Source: Acidisarcina sp963790505 (lineage in GTDB: Bacteria; Acidobacteriota; Terriglobia; Terriglobales; Acidobacteriaceae). From it: a stretch of DNA of 64,000 nucleotides. The stretch covers positions 558,001 to 622,000 of the forward strand of contig CAWBOT010000002.1 of NCBI GenBank assembly GCA_963790505.1, in the 5' to 3' direction. The notes beneath the pieces are model-generated. The model saw only the letters and a program-made list of their open reading frames with translations. It was not told where the DNA came from and did not search any database. Positions within the stretch are counted from its first letter, which is position 1. Each line of letters opens with the position of its first letter. Both the position numbers and the translations under genes were made by a program. Below, piece after piece: positions 1 to 8,718 of the stretch.

Positions 1-2
1 AT

Positions 3-1133
3 GTCATAGTTCCGCTGCCCGATGCTGCCGGCGGCGCGGTTGCGCTCAACAATACCGCTAGCAAGCTCGCCCAGACAGTCACGCTACCCACTAACGTCGA
101 GCGCGCGTATCTCGATGTGATTGCCCAAAGCCAGTCGAACGACGAGTTCTGGTACACCTGCGTGCCTAACGATGTCACCGGACCGCTCGAGAGCTGCGGA
201 GGAACGGGCTTCCGCGAGACGGAGATCTCGATTGACGGCAGGGCGGCAGGCGTCGCTCCGGTCTATCCCTGGATATATACCGGCGGCATCGATCCGTTTC
301 TGTGGACGCCGATCACCGGCGTTCAAACCCTCAACTTCAAGCCCTATCGCGTTGATCTGACTCCCTTCGCCTCATTCTTCTCAGACGGTAGCCCGCATAC
401 GGTCGCGCTGAGCGTCTTCAATGCCGACAGCTACTTTCTGGTTACGGCGAACCTGCTGATTTACACCGACCATGGAAAGGACGTCGTCACCGGCAGGGTA
501 TTGAGCGACAACCTCCCTGGCGCACCCGTGCCGACGGTGACTGAAAAGCTGAACCTCGACGCCAGCGGAAACGGAACTGCCACCGTTTCGGTCGGCTCGC
601 GGCGCAAGTTCACGATCAGCGGCTACGTGAACACCTCGCACGGCAAGGTCACCACCACGGTGACTCAGGACATCAATTTCCTCAACGATCAGAAGTTCAC
701 TCTCAGCGCCACCACGTATGTCCAGGACATTACGCAATCGACGACCGTCGATTCGCTGACGACGACAAAAACCTCCGACGGAACTAGGCTCACCCAGGGG
801 CATATCTCCTACCCCTTCAGCATGAAGATCGATGTCGCGGTCAATCCCGACGGGAGCGAGTCGCAGACCACAACCAGCAACCAGGAAGATATCGCCGAGT
901 CGAGCGTCTTCGACGGACGCAAGACGCTGTTTGGCTTCTCGGACGAGACTGTCCAATCGACCGATGCTCTCAACTTCGACTCCAGCGGTAATTTCACCGG
1001 GAATAGCGGGGCAAAGTCGAGCGCTACCGACGAGCAGGCCAGCGATTGGGGTGGATATTACTACCGCGGGCTGACGGCGAAGGATGGCGTCCTGACGGGC
1101 ATTGTCAACAAACCGCCCTGCGACAACAAGTAG
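3..1133 (+). CDS. PNGase A-like peptide amidase (5' truncated by window)
   Basis: The reading frame is open from the first bases, so the start lies outside the window. About 376 C-terminal residues are visible. The segment around DEFWYTCVPND, followed by the FRETEISIDG and YTGGIDPFLW stretches and a VTANLLIYTDHG strand, matches the peptide-N4-(N-acetyl-beta-glucosaminyl)asparagine amidase A family. That family cleaves N-glycans from the asparagine of glycopeptides. Acidobacterial members are usually exported, but the signal peptide cannot be seen here. The C-terminal third is rich in Thr/Ser beta strands. The stop is followed within 70 bases by a weak inverted repeat. Family assignment is fairly sure; the substrate is unknown. 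Confidence 0.85.
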   Translation, partial: VIVPLPDAAGGAVALNNTASKLAQTVTLPTNVERAYLDVIAQSQSNDEFWYTCVPNDVTGPLESCGGTGFRETEISIDGRAAGVAPVYPWIYTGGIDPFLWTPITGVQTLNFKPYRVDLTPFASFFSDGSPHTVALSVFNADSYFLVTANLLIYTDHGKDVVTGRVLSDNLPGAPVPTVTEKLNLDASGNGTATVSVGSRRKFTISGYVNTSHGKVTTTVTQDINFLNDQKFTLSATTYVQDITQSTTVDSLTTTKTSDGTRLTQGHISYPFSMKIDVAVNPDGSESQTTTSNQEDIAESSVFDGRKTLFGFSDETVQSTDALNFDSSGNFTGNSGAKSSATDEQASDWGGYYYRGLTAKDGVLTGIVNKPPCDNK

Positions 1134-1169
1134 GCCATATACCGAAACACTGCAAACACGGCGAGGCAT

Positions 1170-1198
1170 TGCCGGTTCGGGAGCATCTCGAGCCGGCA
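1170..1198 (+). terminator. possible weak terminator hairpin
   Basis: TGCCGG pairs with CCGGCA across a 17-base interior 37 bases after the amidase stop. A short T run (CTTTTC) comes about 14 bases later, further than usual for an intrinsic terminator. The assignment is tentative. Confidence 0.3.
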
Positions 1199-1254
1199 GC
1201 GCGCTCGCCGATCTTTTCATCCTGAATTCGGATTTTCTCTAATACTGTTGAAGA

Positions 1255-2205
1255 ATGTCGCTGCAGGAGAACCAATCCGGCCGTCTCGCGCTGGCGATCG
1301 TCAACTTGCGCAAGTCGTTCGGCGATGTGACCGCGGTTGACGGGTTAGACCTTGAGGTGGCGCGCGGCGAGTGTTTTGGCCTGCTCGGCCCGAATGGCGC
1401 GGGCAAGACCACCACGATTGAGATTTGCGAGGGGCTGACCACGCCGGATTCAGGCACGGTCAAGCTGTTAGGGCTCGACTGGCGCAGCTATGCGAACGAG
1501 CTTCGCCAGCGCATTGGGATTCAGCTGCAGGAGACGCAATTTCCCGACAAGCTCACAGTCGAGGAGACGCTGCGGCTCTTTCGCAGCTTCTTCGACCACG
1601 GACTTAGCGTAGACGAATCGATCGCAACAGCGCAGCTGGAAGAGAAGCGGAAGTCGCGGGTGGCCGGTCTCTCGGGCGGGCAGAAGCAAAGGCTGGCGAT
1701 GGCCTGCGCGCTGGTCGGGGACCCGGAGCTACTGTTTCTCGACGAGCCGACGACAGGGCTCGATCCGCAGGCGCGGCGGAACCTTTGGGACCTGGTCGAC
1801 AAGCTCAAGGGCGCAGGCAGGACGATCATCCTGACGACGCACTATATGGATGAAGCGGAGCGGCTCTGCGACCGGGTCGCGGTGATGGACCATGGGAGAA
1901 TCATCGCGCTGGGAACGCCGAAGGAGCTGATAGCGTCAATTGGCGGGGAGCAGATTGTGGAGTTCGCCGTCGCCGATGGGTCGGTCGTCGATGAGGCGGC
2001 GCTGACGCGGATTTCCGGCGTGCATTCGCACTGCGTCCATGCCGGCGTCCATCAGCTGTTTGTCTCGGAGCTGCACACGACGGTGCCGCCGATCTTCGCT
2101 TCTCTGGCGGCGCAGGGAGCGCACTTGAGCGAGTTCCGCACGCATTCGGCGACGCTGGAAGATGTCTTCGTCTCGCTGACGGGGAGGAACCTGCGCGATG
2201 AGTAA
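1255..2205 (+). CDS. ABC transporter ATP-binding protein (ABC-2 exporter type)
   Basis: This 316-residue ATPase energises the membrane partner encoded directly downstream. All nucleotide-binding motifs are intact: Walker A GPNGAGKTT near residue 45, signature LSGGQ near 141, Walker B LLFLDEPTTGLDPQ near 163 and the switch histidine in TTHYMDEAE near 197. The ~90-residue C-terminal extension after the H-loop is typical of drug/antibiotic-type (CcmA/DrrA-like) ABC-2 ATPases. The ATG at 1255 has no clear Shine-Dalgarno sequence, so the mRNA may have a very short leader. The stop overlaps the permease start by 8 bases, indicating translational coupling. The exported substrate cannot be deduced. 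Confidence 0.92.
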   Translation: MSLQENQSGRLALAIVNLRKSFGDVTAVDGLDLEVARGECFGLLGPNGAGKTTTIEICEGLTTPDSGTVKLLGLDWRSYANELRQRIGIQLQETQFPDKLTVEETLRLFRSFFDHGLSVDESIATAQLEEKRKSRVAGLSGGQKQRLAMACALVGDPELLFLDEPTTGLDPQARRNLWDLVDKLKGAGRTIILTTHYMDEAERLCDRVAVMDHGRIIALGTPKELIASIGGEQIVEFAVADGSVVDEAALTRISGVHSHCVHAGVHQLFVSELHTTVPPIFASLAAQGAHLSEFRTHSATLEDVFVSLTGRNLRDE

Positions 2206-3229
2206 GCTGAGTGAAAGCTCCCTTTTTCAACTGACATCGACGCGCTTCCGGCTTTTCTTTCGCGAGCCGGAGGCGGTCTTTTGGATATTTGTTTTTCCGA
2301 TTCTGCTCTCGGTGGGACTGAGCATTGCCTTTCGCAATCGCCCCGCAGACGTGCTGCAGGTGGCGGGGACGACCGCGCAGCTTTCGCAGGCGCTCGGAGC
2401 AGACAAGGGCCTGAGCGCGACGATGGTCGACGAGGCGGAAGGGAAGCGAGAGCTGGCAACGGGAAGGATCCTGCTGCTGGCAGTGCAGACGGCGGGCGGC
2501 GTCACTTTCGATTACGACAACACCAATCCGGATGCGCGGACGGCGAGGCTCCTTGCGGACCGAGCGCTCGAAAAAGCGGCGGGGCAAAAGGACAGCGTTG
2601 AGATATCAACGGAGCAGGTGCATGAGGCCGGCGCGCGGTATATCGATTTCGTCATTCCCGGTCTGCTGGGCATGAACCTGATGAGCTCGGCGATATGGGG
2701 GCTGGGGTTCTCGATTGTCGAGGCGCGGCAGAAGAAGCTGCTGAAACGGCTCGTGGCTTCGCCCATGCCTAGATGGCAGTATCTCGCTTCGTTCCTCTTA
2801 TCGCGGCTCCTGCTGCTGGTGATTGAGGTAGGGGTGTTTCTGGGATTTTCGCGGCTGGTCTTTGGCGTGCCGTTCCGAGGCCCGATATGGCAGTTGGCGG
2901 TGGTATGCGTGCTGGCGTCGCTGAGCTTCTCGGCGCTCGGGCTGTTGATTGCTTCGCGGGCAAAGACGATGGAGGCCGCCTCCGGCCTGATGAACCTGAT
3001 TATGCTGCCGATGTGGATCCTCTCCGGAGTCTTCTTTTCGGCGAGCCGGTTCCCCAATATCCTGCAGCCGTTCATTCGCGCGCTGCCGCTGACCGCCGCG
3101 ATCGACGCACTGCGCGGCAACATGCTGCAAGGAGCGGGGCTTAATCATCTGCTGCTGCCAGTCGCGGTGCTGCTAGCGTGGCTGCTGGTCTCTTTCTCTA
3201 TCTCGCTGCGCATCTTTAGATGGAGATAG
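2198..3229 (+). CDS. ABC-2 type permease
   Basis: This 343-residue inner-membrane protein is the partner of the upstream ATPase, whose gene it overlaps by 8 bases. One N-terminal membrane segment (WIFVFPILLSVGLSIAF, about residues 28-44) is followed by a ~115-residue extracytoplasmic loop. Five more hydrophobic segments follow between about 150 and 340, including LASFLLSRLLLLVIEVGVFL and LLLPVAVLLAWLLVSFSI. That topology is the ABC2_membrane_3 plan. The LMNLIMLPMWILSGVFFS segment near residue 265 is typical of the family. Together the two genes form a complete minimal exporter. Confidence 0.9.
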   Translation: MSKLSESSLFQLTSTRFRLFFREPEAVFWIFVFPILLSVGLSIAFRNRPADVLQVAGTTAQLSQALGADKGLSATMVDEAEGKRELATGRILLLAVQTAGGVTFDYDNTNPDARTARLLADRALEKAAGQKDSVEISTEQVHEAGARYIDFVIPGLLGMNLMSSAIWGLGFSIVEARQKKLLKRLVASPMPRWQYLASFLLSRLLLLVIEVGVFLGFSRLVFGVPFRGPIWQLAVVCVLASLSFSALGLLIASRAKTMEAASGLMNLIMLPMWILSGVFFSASRFPNILQPFIRALPLTAAIDALRGNMLQGAGLNHLLLPVAVLLAWLLVSFSISLRIFRWR

Positions 3230-3373
3230 AAGAGCAGCACTCGAGATAAGTTGCCACATCAAGTCTTGATGCCTCGAAAGTTGTAGCTTCCAGTTGGCCC
3301 TGATTTCTCTGTGTCTCCGCTTAAGAGAGTGAAGGCGGTCGGAGTTAAGACTCTTCACAAAGGAGACACTGTC

Positions 3374-3796
3374 ATGAAACGGAACGCAGCAATCGCGCTT
3401 TTCGCATTTTCAACCCTGGCTGCGGCTGGTTTGGCATCGGCACAGGAGCCGGGCGTCAAGGCAACCGTGCCTTTCGAGTTCACCGTGAGCGGCAAGCTAC
3501 TCCCCGCCGACACATACACGATCAAGTCGTCTTCGGAAGGAGTTATCACGATCGAGAGTGCCGACAAGCACTTCCGTGCCGTGACAACGACCTACCAGAG
3601 CAACGATGAATCAGCGAAGGGAAACGAGCTGGTCTTCGCGAAGTATGACAATAAGTACTTCCTTCACGAGGTGATTTGCCCGACCATCGCCTCGATGAAT
3701 GTGGAGGTCCCCAAGTCGAAGCTGGAGAAGCAAGTGCAGATCCAGGAAGCAAGACTTGGCGGAGTTCCTGAGCCGGTGCTGATCGCGGCCAAGTAA
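3374..3796 (+). CDS. small secreted protein of unknown function
   Basis: This encodes a 140-residue protein. I chose the ATG at 3374 because AAAGGAGA lies 8 bases upstream and the first 22 residues form a classical signal peptide ending ASA-QE. The mature part (about 118 residues) looks all-beta, beginning VKATVPFEFTVSGKLLPADTYTI. It resembles short exported proteins common in Acidobacteria, but no catalytic motif is evident. It sits alone between the exporter and a strong terminator, so it is probably transcribed on its own. Confidence 0.75.
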   Translation: MKRNAAIALFAFSTLAAAGLASAQEPGVKATVPFEFTVSGKLLPADTYTIKSSSEGVITIESADKHFRAVTTTYQSNDESAKGNELVFAKYDNKYFLHEVICPTIASMNVEVPKSKLEKQVQIQEARLGGVPEPVLIAAK

Positions 3797-3816
3797 CAAG
3801 CAGTGAGCAAGAGAAG

Positions 3817-3844
3817 CGGCCCGGAGATGAGAGTCTCCGGGCCG
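3817..3844 (+). terminator. strong intrinsic terminator
   Basis: A perfect 11-bp stem, CGGCCCGGAGA with TCTCCGGGCCG, encloses a six-base loop and is followed by TTGTGTTGT. It lies 20 bases after the stop of the small secreted protein and 26 bases before the convergent gene end at 3871, so it may serve both directions. Confidence 0.85.
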
Positions 3845-3870
3845 TTGTGTTGTCGTTTGAAAACCTCCGG

Positions 3871-4236
3871 TTACGGAGGGCAGCCTATGCATCTGATGCT
3901 GCCAATCCATACCGGTCCGCTGGTAGTTGCAGATTTGCCGCTGCCCGGCCGCGGATGATGTTTAATCGAGTAGTTAAAATCTCCCTCATCTGTGACCTTG
4001 CGCACCGCCGGCGCTTCAATTTTTCCAGGAATACTCAAACCCTTAGGGTAATTACCGAACGGAGTCGGTCCGGGTTGGAAGACAATGTCAAATTCAGGGT
4101 AATCTGGGGTTTCGCATCGCCATAAGATGGTACCGCCGACTTCAACATGAGCGGCGGTCGTGAGACGATCAGGGTCCGGCACGGTGATCACTGCGTGGGA
4201 TTGTCTACGGTTAGCATTTTTCTTCTTGGCTGCCAT
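3871..4236 (-). CDS. unknown 121-residue protein, possibly cupredoxin-like
   Basis: The N-terminus is basic (MAAKKKNANRR) with no signal peptide. It is followed by beta-rich sequence with VEVGGTILWRCETPD near residue 31, DIVFQPGPTPF near 50 and a C-terminus containing YSIKHHP and CIGCPP. The single mid-protein Cys, the His pair and the terminal C-x-x-C could bind metal, and the strand pattern recalls blue-copper-like folds. This is inference from composition only. It lies 170 bases downstream of the Ser/Thr kinase gene on the same strand. Confidence 0.6.
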   Translation of the reverse strand: MAAKKKNANRRQSHAVITVPDPDRLTTAAHVEVGGTILWRCETPDYPEFDIVFQPGPTPFGNYPKGLSIPGKIEAPAVRKVTDEGDFNYSIKHHPRPGSGKSATTSGPVWIGSIRCIGCPP

Positions 4237-4406
4237 GTGGATGCTCGCTTTCTAGGGTTAGGGGGTCGCTTAAAGATGCGAGCGGGCCCAGCTAACTTGT
4301 AGGCTTATTCGCTCGGTAACACATCTAGCATAGAAGACAAAGTTCCGCAAATTCCCGGTGATCAGTCGAAGGCTCTGGAGCGCAACGTGCTTTCCGCGAC
4401 CTCAAC

Positions 4407-7217
4407 TCAGGAGCTTCCAGCCACGGGTGCCCGGTTCTTTTCCGCAGGAGATTGCGTGGACCGTAAGAGATCTCGATAGCGGGGATCCTTCCGAAGAGAC
4501 TGCAAGTCCGGGAATGGCACAATCTGCAGCGCAGTTGCGCCCCTCCGGAAACAGACAGCAAGTGTGGCTAAAGCTTCATCACGCTTACCCAGGAGCTCAA
4601 AAATCCTTGCTTTGTAAAACTGCGAATCAACGTCGTCAGCTCCGAACGATTCAGCTTTCTCAATAGAGGCAAGAGCGTTTTTGGAGTTCCCCGACTTGAC
4701 CTGGTAGAGAGCAAGCAACATCCAAGCCGGCCCATTTGTCGGATCGGTTTGAAGTTGCCTCTGGGCCTCTTGTGCGGCGCGCATATACGCCCGTTTTGCC
4801 TCGTTGTTTCGATTTGGTAATGAGGAGTAGCAATCCCCAAGCTCCAACCAATTTGTGTCGTCAGCTGGATTTATCTCTGCGGCTTTCAGCGCGAAGGGCA
4901 GCGCTTCCTCGTACTTGCCCTGGAAGCGCAGCGCGAGCGATGTACCGGAGTCCGCCTTATCGAAATTGGGCTTCACCGCCAGGCTTTTCTTCAGGCTCTC
5001 GATCGCTTTAACAAAATCGCCGATCTGAAGGTACTCGCACCCGAGATTGCACCATGCCAGCGCGCTTCCAGGCGCCGCTACGGCTGCATCCCGATAGGCC
5101 TGAATTGCCTCCTTGTACTTCCCCTCCTCGTGTAAGGTATTGCCCAACTCGTTATAAGTGACCCAGGAGTTAGGCCTCTCTTGCAATACTCTGCGATACG
5201 CTTCTTCGGCATCTGTCCACCGGTTCAGGCGAGCATAAAGATCAGCCTGCCAGAGCAGCGTCTTGGGGTTTGAAGGATCGAGTTTTAGCGCCTTCGCATA
5301 CTGATCCAACGCGGCGTGTTCTTTTCCGGATTGTTCTAGTGCTAATGCGAGTGCCAGGTAGCCTTCCACGAGACCCGGATCCAGCGCCAGCGCGCGTTCG
5401 CAGTTTCCATGCGCCAAGTCGAGTGCGCCAGGGTCTCGCCGAATGGCATATAGGCGGCCGTACGCCGCAGCTAGCCTTGCATGAGCGATCGCGTAGTTAG
5501 GATCCTGCTCCAGCGCCTCTTTGTATTTCTCGATGGCGGCGTCGAGTCCAGAGTCGTTGGGCTGCTTCATCAGAGCTTCTGCCGACTGGAATGCGGTGAA
5601 GGCGGCTGTGGATTGGGTTTCCGGTGGGGTTGTCTGCCTACTCGCAGGTAGATAGTGATTCAGGCTCAGCAAGGATGCTGCCGCTTGAGCGGCCTCTTCG
5701 GGGAAAGAGGTAATGCCCGTCGGAGCGGCATTGAGGGTCTTCGCGCGCAGCGTTCGGCCTGAGGCAGGGTCGAGGACGCGCAGTAAGAGCTGAAACGCCT
5801 TGGGCTGCGGCAAACCGGAAGCGGCGAGCACCAGATTCGCTCCGAGCGGGTCACAGATATCTTTTAAGTGGGCGGCACTCTGCAGGTCCTGGGACACATC
5901 TTCGGGCGAGATGATAAAGAAGTCGCGATCGAAGGCTTCGACGCGGGAGAGTTCGCTCTTGATGGCGCCGAGGACGCCGGTCAGCATCGGAACCACCTGC
6001 CCGTCAGAGGTCTTGGGCCAGTTCAGGAGCGCGACGAAGCGCCTTTTTGGCAGGGGATGCCACAGGTTCTCAAGTTCGTCCCGTTTGTACCATGCTCCTC
6101 CGGCGGCGGCGCAAGCGGCAGCTGCCGCGGTCCCGATAAAGCGACGCCGGGTCCAGAACGGAGTTTCGGAGCGTGCTCCTGCGGAACTCTTATTTATTGC
6201 CTCCAGCGCCTTGTCAAAGGCCTTGCATCTGCGCTTCGGGTCGGTGGAAAGACAGTCGGTGACCAGCTCGACGCACGATTGAGGCACCTTTGGAGAGGTT
6301 AACCGGGGGCTCACCATAACCGACGAGTTGTCGGGCGAGGCAGTCGGCTTGCGCCCGGTAAATACCTCATGCAGAACAACTCCGAAGGCGAAGAGATCGG
6401 CGGCCTGGGAGGGCGGCTGCCCTTGATAAAGTTCCGGCGCGATGTAGCCCGGCGTTCCAGCGAGGGTCCCTTTGGTGGAGAGAGTGGTCTCGGTCTCGAA
6501 GGCGCGAGCTAATCCAAAATCGGTGATCCAGAGACGCAGGCTTCCGCCAGCGCCGTCAACCATGATGTTGTTGGTCTTGATGTCGCGGTGAATGATGCCG
6601 GCCGTGTGGATAGCCGAAAGGCCGAGAGCCATCTGCCGCAGGACCGCCAGGCCCTCTTCGTTGGAGACTGGCGGTTTTTCCCGCAGTCGCGCGGCGAGGG
6701 TGCGACCAGGCAGCAGCTTCATCGTAAAGAAGAGCAAATCCGGCACCGGGTCGTCACAATGCTCAATGTTGTAGATCGGGCACAGATTTGGGTGCGCGAC
6801 CTCGCGGGCGAGCAGGACCTCGCGCTCAAAGCGGCTCTGCAACTCAGGATCGGCGGCGATGTGAGGCAGAATCGTCTTCAATGCGACATGCACGCTCTGC
6901 AGGCGAAGGTCCTCGGCCTCGTAGACCTCGCCCATGCCGCCAACGCCGAGCAGGCGCACGATGCGGTAGCGCCCCAGAAGCAGATCTCCGGGCGAAAGCG
7001 ACCGCCCCTGGCCGAGACCGTTGCCGTTGAAACTAATCAGTGGCTCATCGAGGGTATCGTCATCTTCATCGCTGGCGGCCAGTAGTTCCACCAGGGCGCC
7101 TTTCAGTTCTGCGTCACTGCCGCAGGCGTCGGCGACGTATTGCTCACGCTGCTCGGCGGGAATATCGAGAGCGGCATCATATAACGGTCTTAGGCGTTGC
7201 CAGAGTTCCGGCGTCAT
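4407..7217 (-). CDS. membrane-tethered Ser/Thr protein kinase with TPR repeats
   Basis: This 936-residue protein has an N-terminal segment of ~80 residues, a PknB-type kinase domain (about 84-345), a single membrane segment near 365-380 (FIGTAAAAACAAAGGAWY), a ~150-residue linker domain and at least eight tetratricopeptide repeats (about 530-860). Kinase motifs are complete: glycine loop LLGVGGMGEVYEAE, VALK lysine, HRDIKTNN catalytic loop and DFGLAR. I prefer the ATG at 7217, two bases after the sigma-factor stop, over one ten codons earlier that overlaps that gene. The TPR array probably binds partner proteins across the membrane. Pairing with a TIGR02999-type ECF sigma factor is common in Acidobacteria and suggests the kinase acts on that factor or its regulon. 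Confidence 0.93.
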   Translation of the reverse strand: MTPELWQRLRPLYDAALDIPAEQREQYVADACGSDAELKGALVELLAASDEDDDTLDEPLISFNGNGLGQGRSLSPGDLLLGRYRIVRLLGVGGMGEVYEAEDLRLQSVHVALKTILPHIAADPELQSRFEREVLLAREVAHPNLCPIYNIEHCDDPVPDLLFFTMKLLPGRTLAARLREKPPVSNEEGLAVLRQMALGLSAIHTAGIIHRDIKTNNIMVDGAGGSLRLWITDFGLARAFETETTLSTKGTLAGTPGYIAPELYQGQPPSQAADLFAFGVVLHEVFTGRKPTASPDNSSVMVSPRLTSPKVPQSCVELVTDCLSTDPKRRCKAFDKALEAINKSSAGARSETPFWTRRRFIGTAAAAACAAAGGAWYKRDELENLWHPLPKRRFVALLNWPKTSDGQVVPMLTGVLGAIKSELSRVEAFDRDFFIISPEDVSQDLQSAAHLKDICDPLGANLVLAASGLPQPKAFQLLLRVLDPASGRTLRAKTLNAAPTGITSFPEEAAQAAASLLSLNHYLPASRQTTPPETQSTAAFTAFQSAEALMKQPNDSGLDAAIEKYKEALEQDPNYAIAHARLAAAYGRLYAIRRDPGALDLAHGNCERALALDPGLVEGYLALALALEQSGKEHAALDQYAKALKLDPSNPKTLLWQADLYARLNRWTDAEEAYRRVLQERPNSWVTYNELGNTLHEEGKYKEAIQAYRDAAVAAPGSALAWCNLGCEYLQIGDFVKAIESLKKSLAVKPNFDKADSGTSLALRFQGKYEEALPFALKAAEINPADDTNWLELGDCYSSLPNRNNEAKRAYMRAAQEAQRQLQTDPTNGPAWMLLALYQVKSGNSKNALASIEKAESFGADDVDSQFYKARIFELLGKRDEALATLAVCFRRGATALQIVPFPDLQSLRKDPRYRDLLRSTQSPAEKNRAPVAGSS

Positions 7218-7219
7218 GG

Positions 7220-7807
7220 TTACTTTGTTAAGCGTCCTTTGAGCCACGCACGGGACATGCTCCAGTCGCGTTTTATGGTCCGCTCAGAGACGCCGAGGAC
7301 TTCGGCGATCTCGGCGAGCGAGAGGCCGCCGAAGAAATGAAGTTCGACGACCTTCGCCTGGCGCGCGTCGAACTGGGCCAGGTCTTCCAGGGCCTCGTTG
7401 AGAATGAGGACATCGACGGTACGATTCTGCGCCGGCAGCAGGGCATCGTCGAGGGTGACCTGGTGCTGCATGCCGCCTCGCTTGGCGGCGAGGCGCTTGC
7501 GGGCATAATCGACGAGGATATTCCGCATCAACACCGAGGCGGTGGCATAGAAGTGCGCCCGGCTCTGCCAGGGAATCTGTTGCGGTTGAATGAGGTGGGC
7601 GTAGGCCTCGTTGACCAGGGCGGAGGCCTGCAGGGTATGATTGCCGCGTTCGCCGCGCATGTATCGCGCGGCCAGACGACGCAACTCCCCATAGACCTGA
7701 GGGATTAGTTCGGCCTCGACCTCACGATTTCCCGCGCTGAGCTGGACGAGCATCGCGGTGATCGAGTTTTGGTCGGAGCCGGCTGGCTCCGGTACGCGAG
7801 TGGCCAT
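7220..7807 (-). CDS. ECF-type RNA polymerase sigma factor (TIGR02999-like)
   Basis: This 195-residue sigma factor has a region 2 segment (ELRRLAARYMRGERGNHTLQ through FYATASVLMRNILVDYARKR) and a region 4 helix-turn-helix (GGLSLAEIAEVLGVSERTIKRDW). The ALVNEAYAHL motif marks the subgroup found in Acidobacteria and Planctomycetes that is typically encoded next to Ser/Thr kinases. No anti-sigma factor gene is adjacent. The stop TAA is followed after two bases by the kinase ATG, so the two are translationally coupled. Control by phosphorylation rather than a classical anti-sigma factor is a reasonable inference. Confidence 0.93.
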   Translation of the reverse strand: MATRVPEPAGSDQNSITAMLVQLSAGNREVEAELIPQVYGELRRLAARYMRGERGNHTLQASALVNEAYAHLIQPQQIPWQSRAHFYATASVLMRNILVDYARKRLAAKRGGMQHQVTLDDALLPAQNRTVDVLILNEALEDLAQFDARQAKVVELHFFGGLSLAEIAEVLGVSERTIKRDWSMSRAWLKGRLTK

Positions 7808-8098
7808 GCGTCGGCTCCGCTAATCTGAGGGATTATAGCGTGGTTCGCGCGCGGAAGGCCCATGAAATCATCGCGCAGTCAATCTTCTGGCGAGACGGTT
7901 CCTTTGCCCGGATGAGCCGCCGCCCATTGCGCCTGACTCTTCCATCGCCGGAGGATTTCGGAGGATGCTTTTGGAAATCGAGTCCACGCTGTAGAATTGG
8001 TCGTTTCCTGCATGGCCTCCTGGCAAGCCCTGGCTGAGATCAGCGGCAGGTCAGCGATTCAGGAATATAGGATACCCAGCATGTCGAAAAGGAAAGCC
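7808..8098. other. intergenic region between divergent transcription units
   Basis: These 291 bases separate the minus-strand sigma-factor gene from the plus-strand coiled-coil gene, so they should hold two promoters. I see no convincing promoter hexamers or conserved RNA structure. The open frame running through the region on the plus strand lacks a ribosome binding site and is probably untranslated leader. Confidence 0.4.
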
Positions 8099-8683
8099 AT
8101 GAGCACTGTCGAGCAAGAGGACGTGAACCATGCGGTAGCAGAGGTAGCTGGTCCCGATTCCGGCGCCAGCGTCGACAAGATACGGGACATTCTCTTCGGG
8201 TCGCAGATCAAGAATTATGAAGCGCGCTTTGCCCGGCTGGAAGAAAACCTCGTCCGCGAGACGGTCGAGCTGAAGGATACGATGCGGCGGCGCTTCGAGT
8301 CGTTGGAGGGGTTCTTCAAGAGCGAGACCGAGGCCCTTGCCGCGCGTCTCAAGGCCGAACGTGAAGAACGGACGAGCGCCTTTCACTCGCTCGAACAGGA
8401 GCTCAAGTCGATCCATGACGCCCTTAGCCGGAAGATCCACGAGCTGGATACTTCGACAGCCGAAGCGGACAGCGGCCTGCGGAAAGAGCTCATGTCGGAG
8501 TCGCGGAAGCTGCTCGAAGAGATCGGCCAGCGGCATGACAGCTTGCGTTCGCTGCTCGAGCGCCGCGTGGGCGAGCTGCGCCATCAGAAGACCGACCGCG
8601 CGCTGCTGTCGGCGCTGCTGGCGGAGATTGCGGCCCAGATTGGCGAAGACAGCCAGTCCCACGAATCCGGCGAGCCAAAATAG
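8099..8683 (+). CDS. coiled-coil protein, first gene of the GTPase signalling cluster
   Basis: This encodes 194 residues. The ATG at 8099 is favoured by AAAAGGAAAG six bases upstream. A longer form from ATG 8081 is possible but has a poorer site. From about residue 30 to 165 the protein is charged and heptad-like (repeated Glu/Lys/Arg with Leu spacing, for example FARLEENLVRETVELKDTMRRRFESLEGFF), so it should form a long coiled coil. It has no signal peptide or membrane segment. The stop is 35 bases before the OmpA-like gene, so the two are likely cotranscribed. It is probably a cytosolic scaffold or adaptor for the downstream proteins. No named family was recognised. Confidence 0.75.
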   Translation: MSTVEQEDVNHAVAEVAGPDSGASVDKIRDILFGSQIKNYEARFARLEENLVRETVELKDTMRRRFESLEGFFKSETEALAARLKAEREERTSAFHSLEQELKSIHDALSRKIHELDTSTAEADSGLRKELMSESRKLLEEIGQRHDSLRSLLERRVGELRHQKTDRALLSALLAEIAAQIGEDSQSHESGEPK

Positions 8684-8718
8684 GGCGACGCTCCTGTGCC
8701 CCGAGGGCCGCTTGAAGG

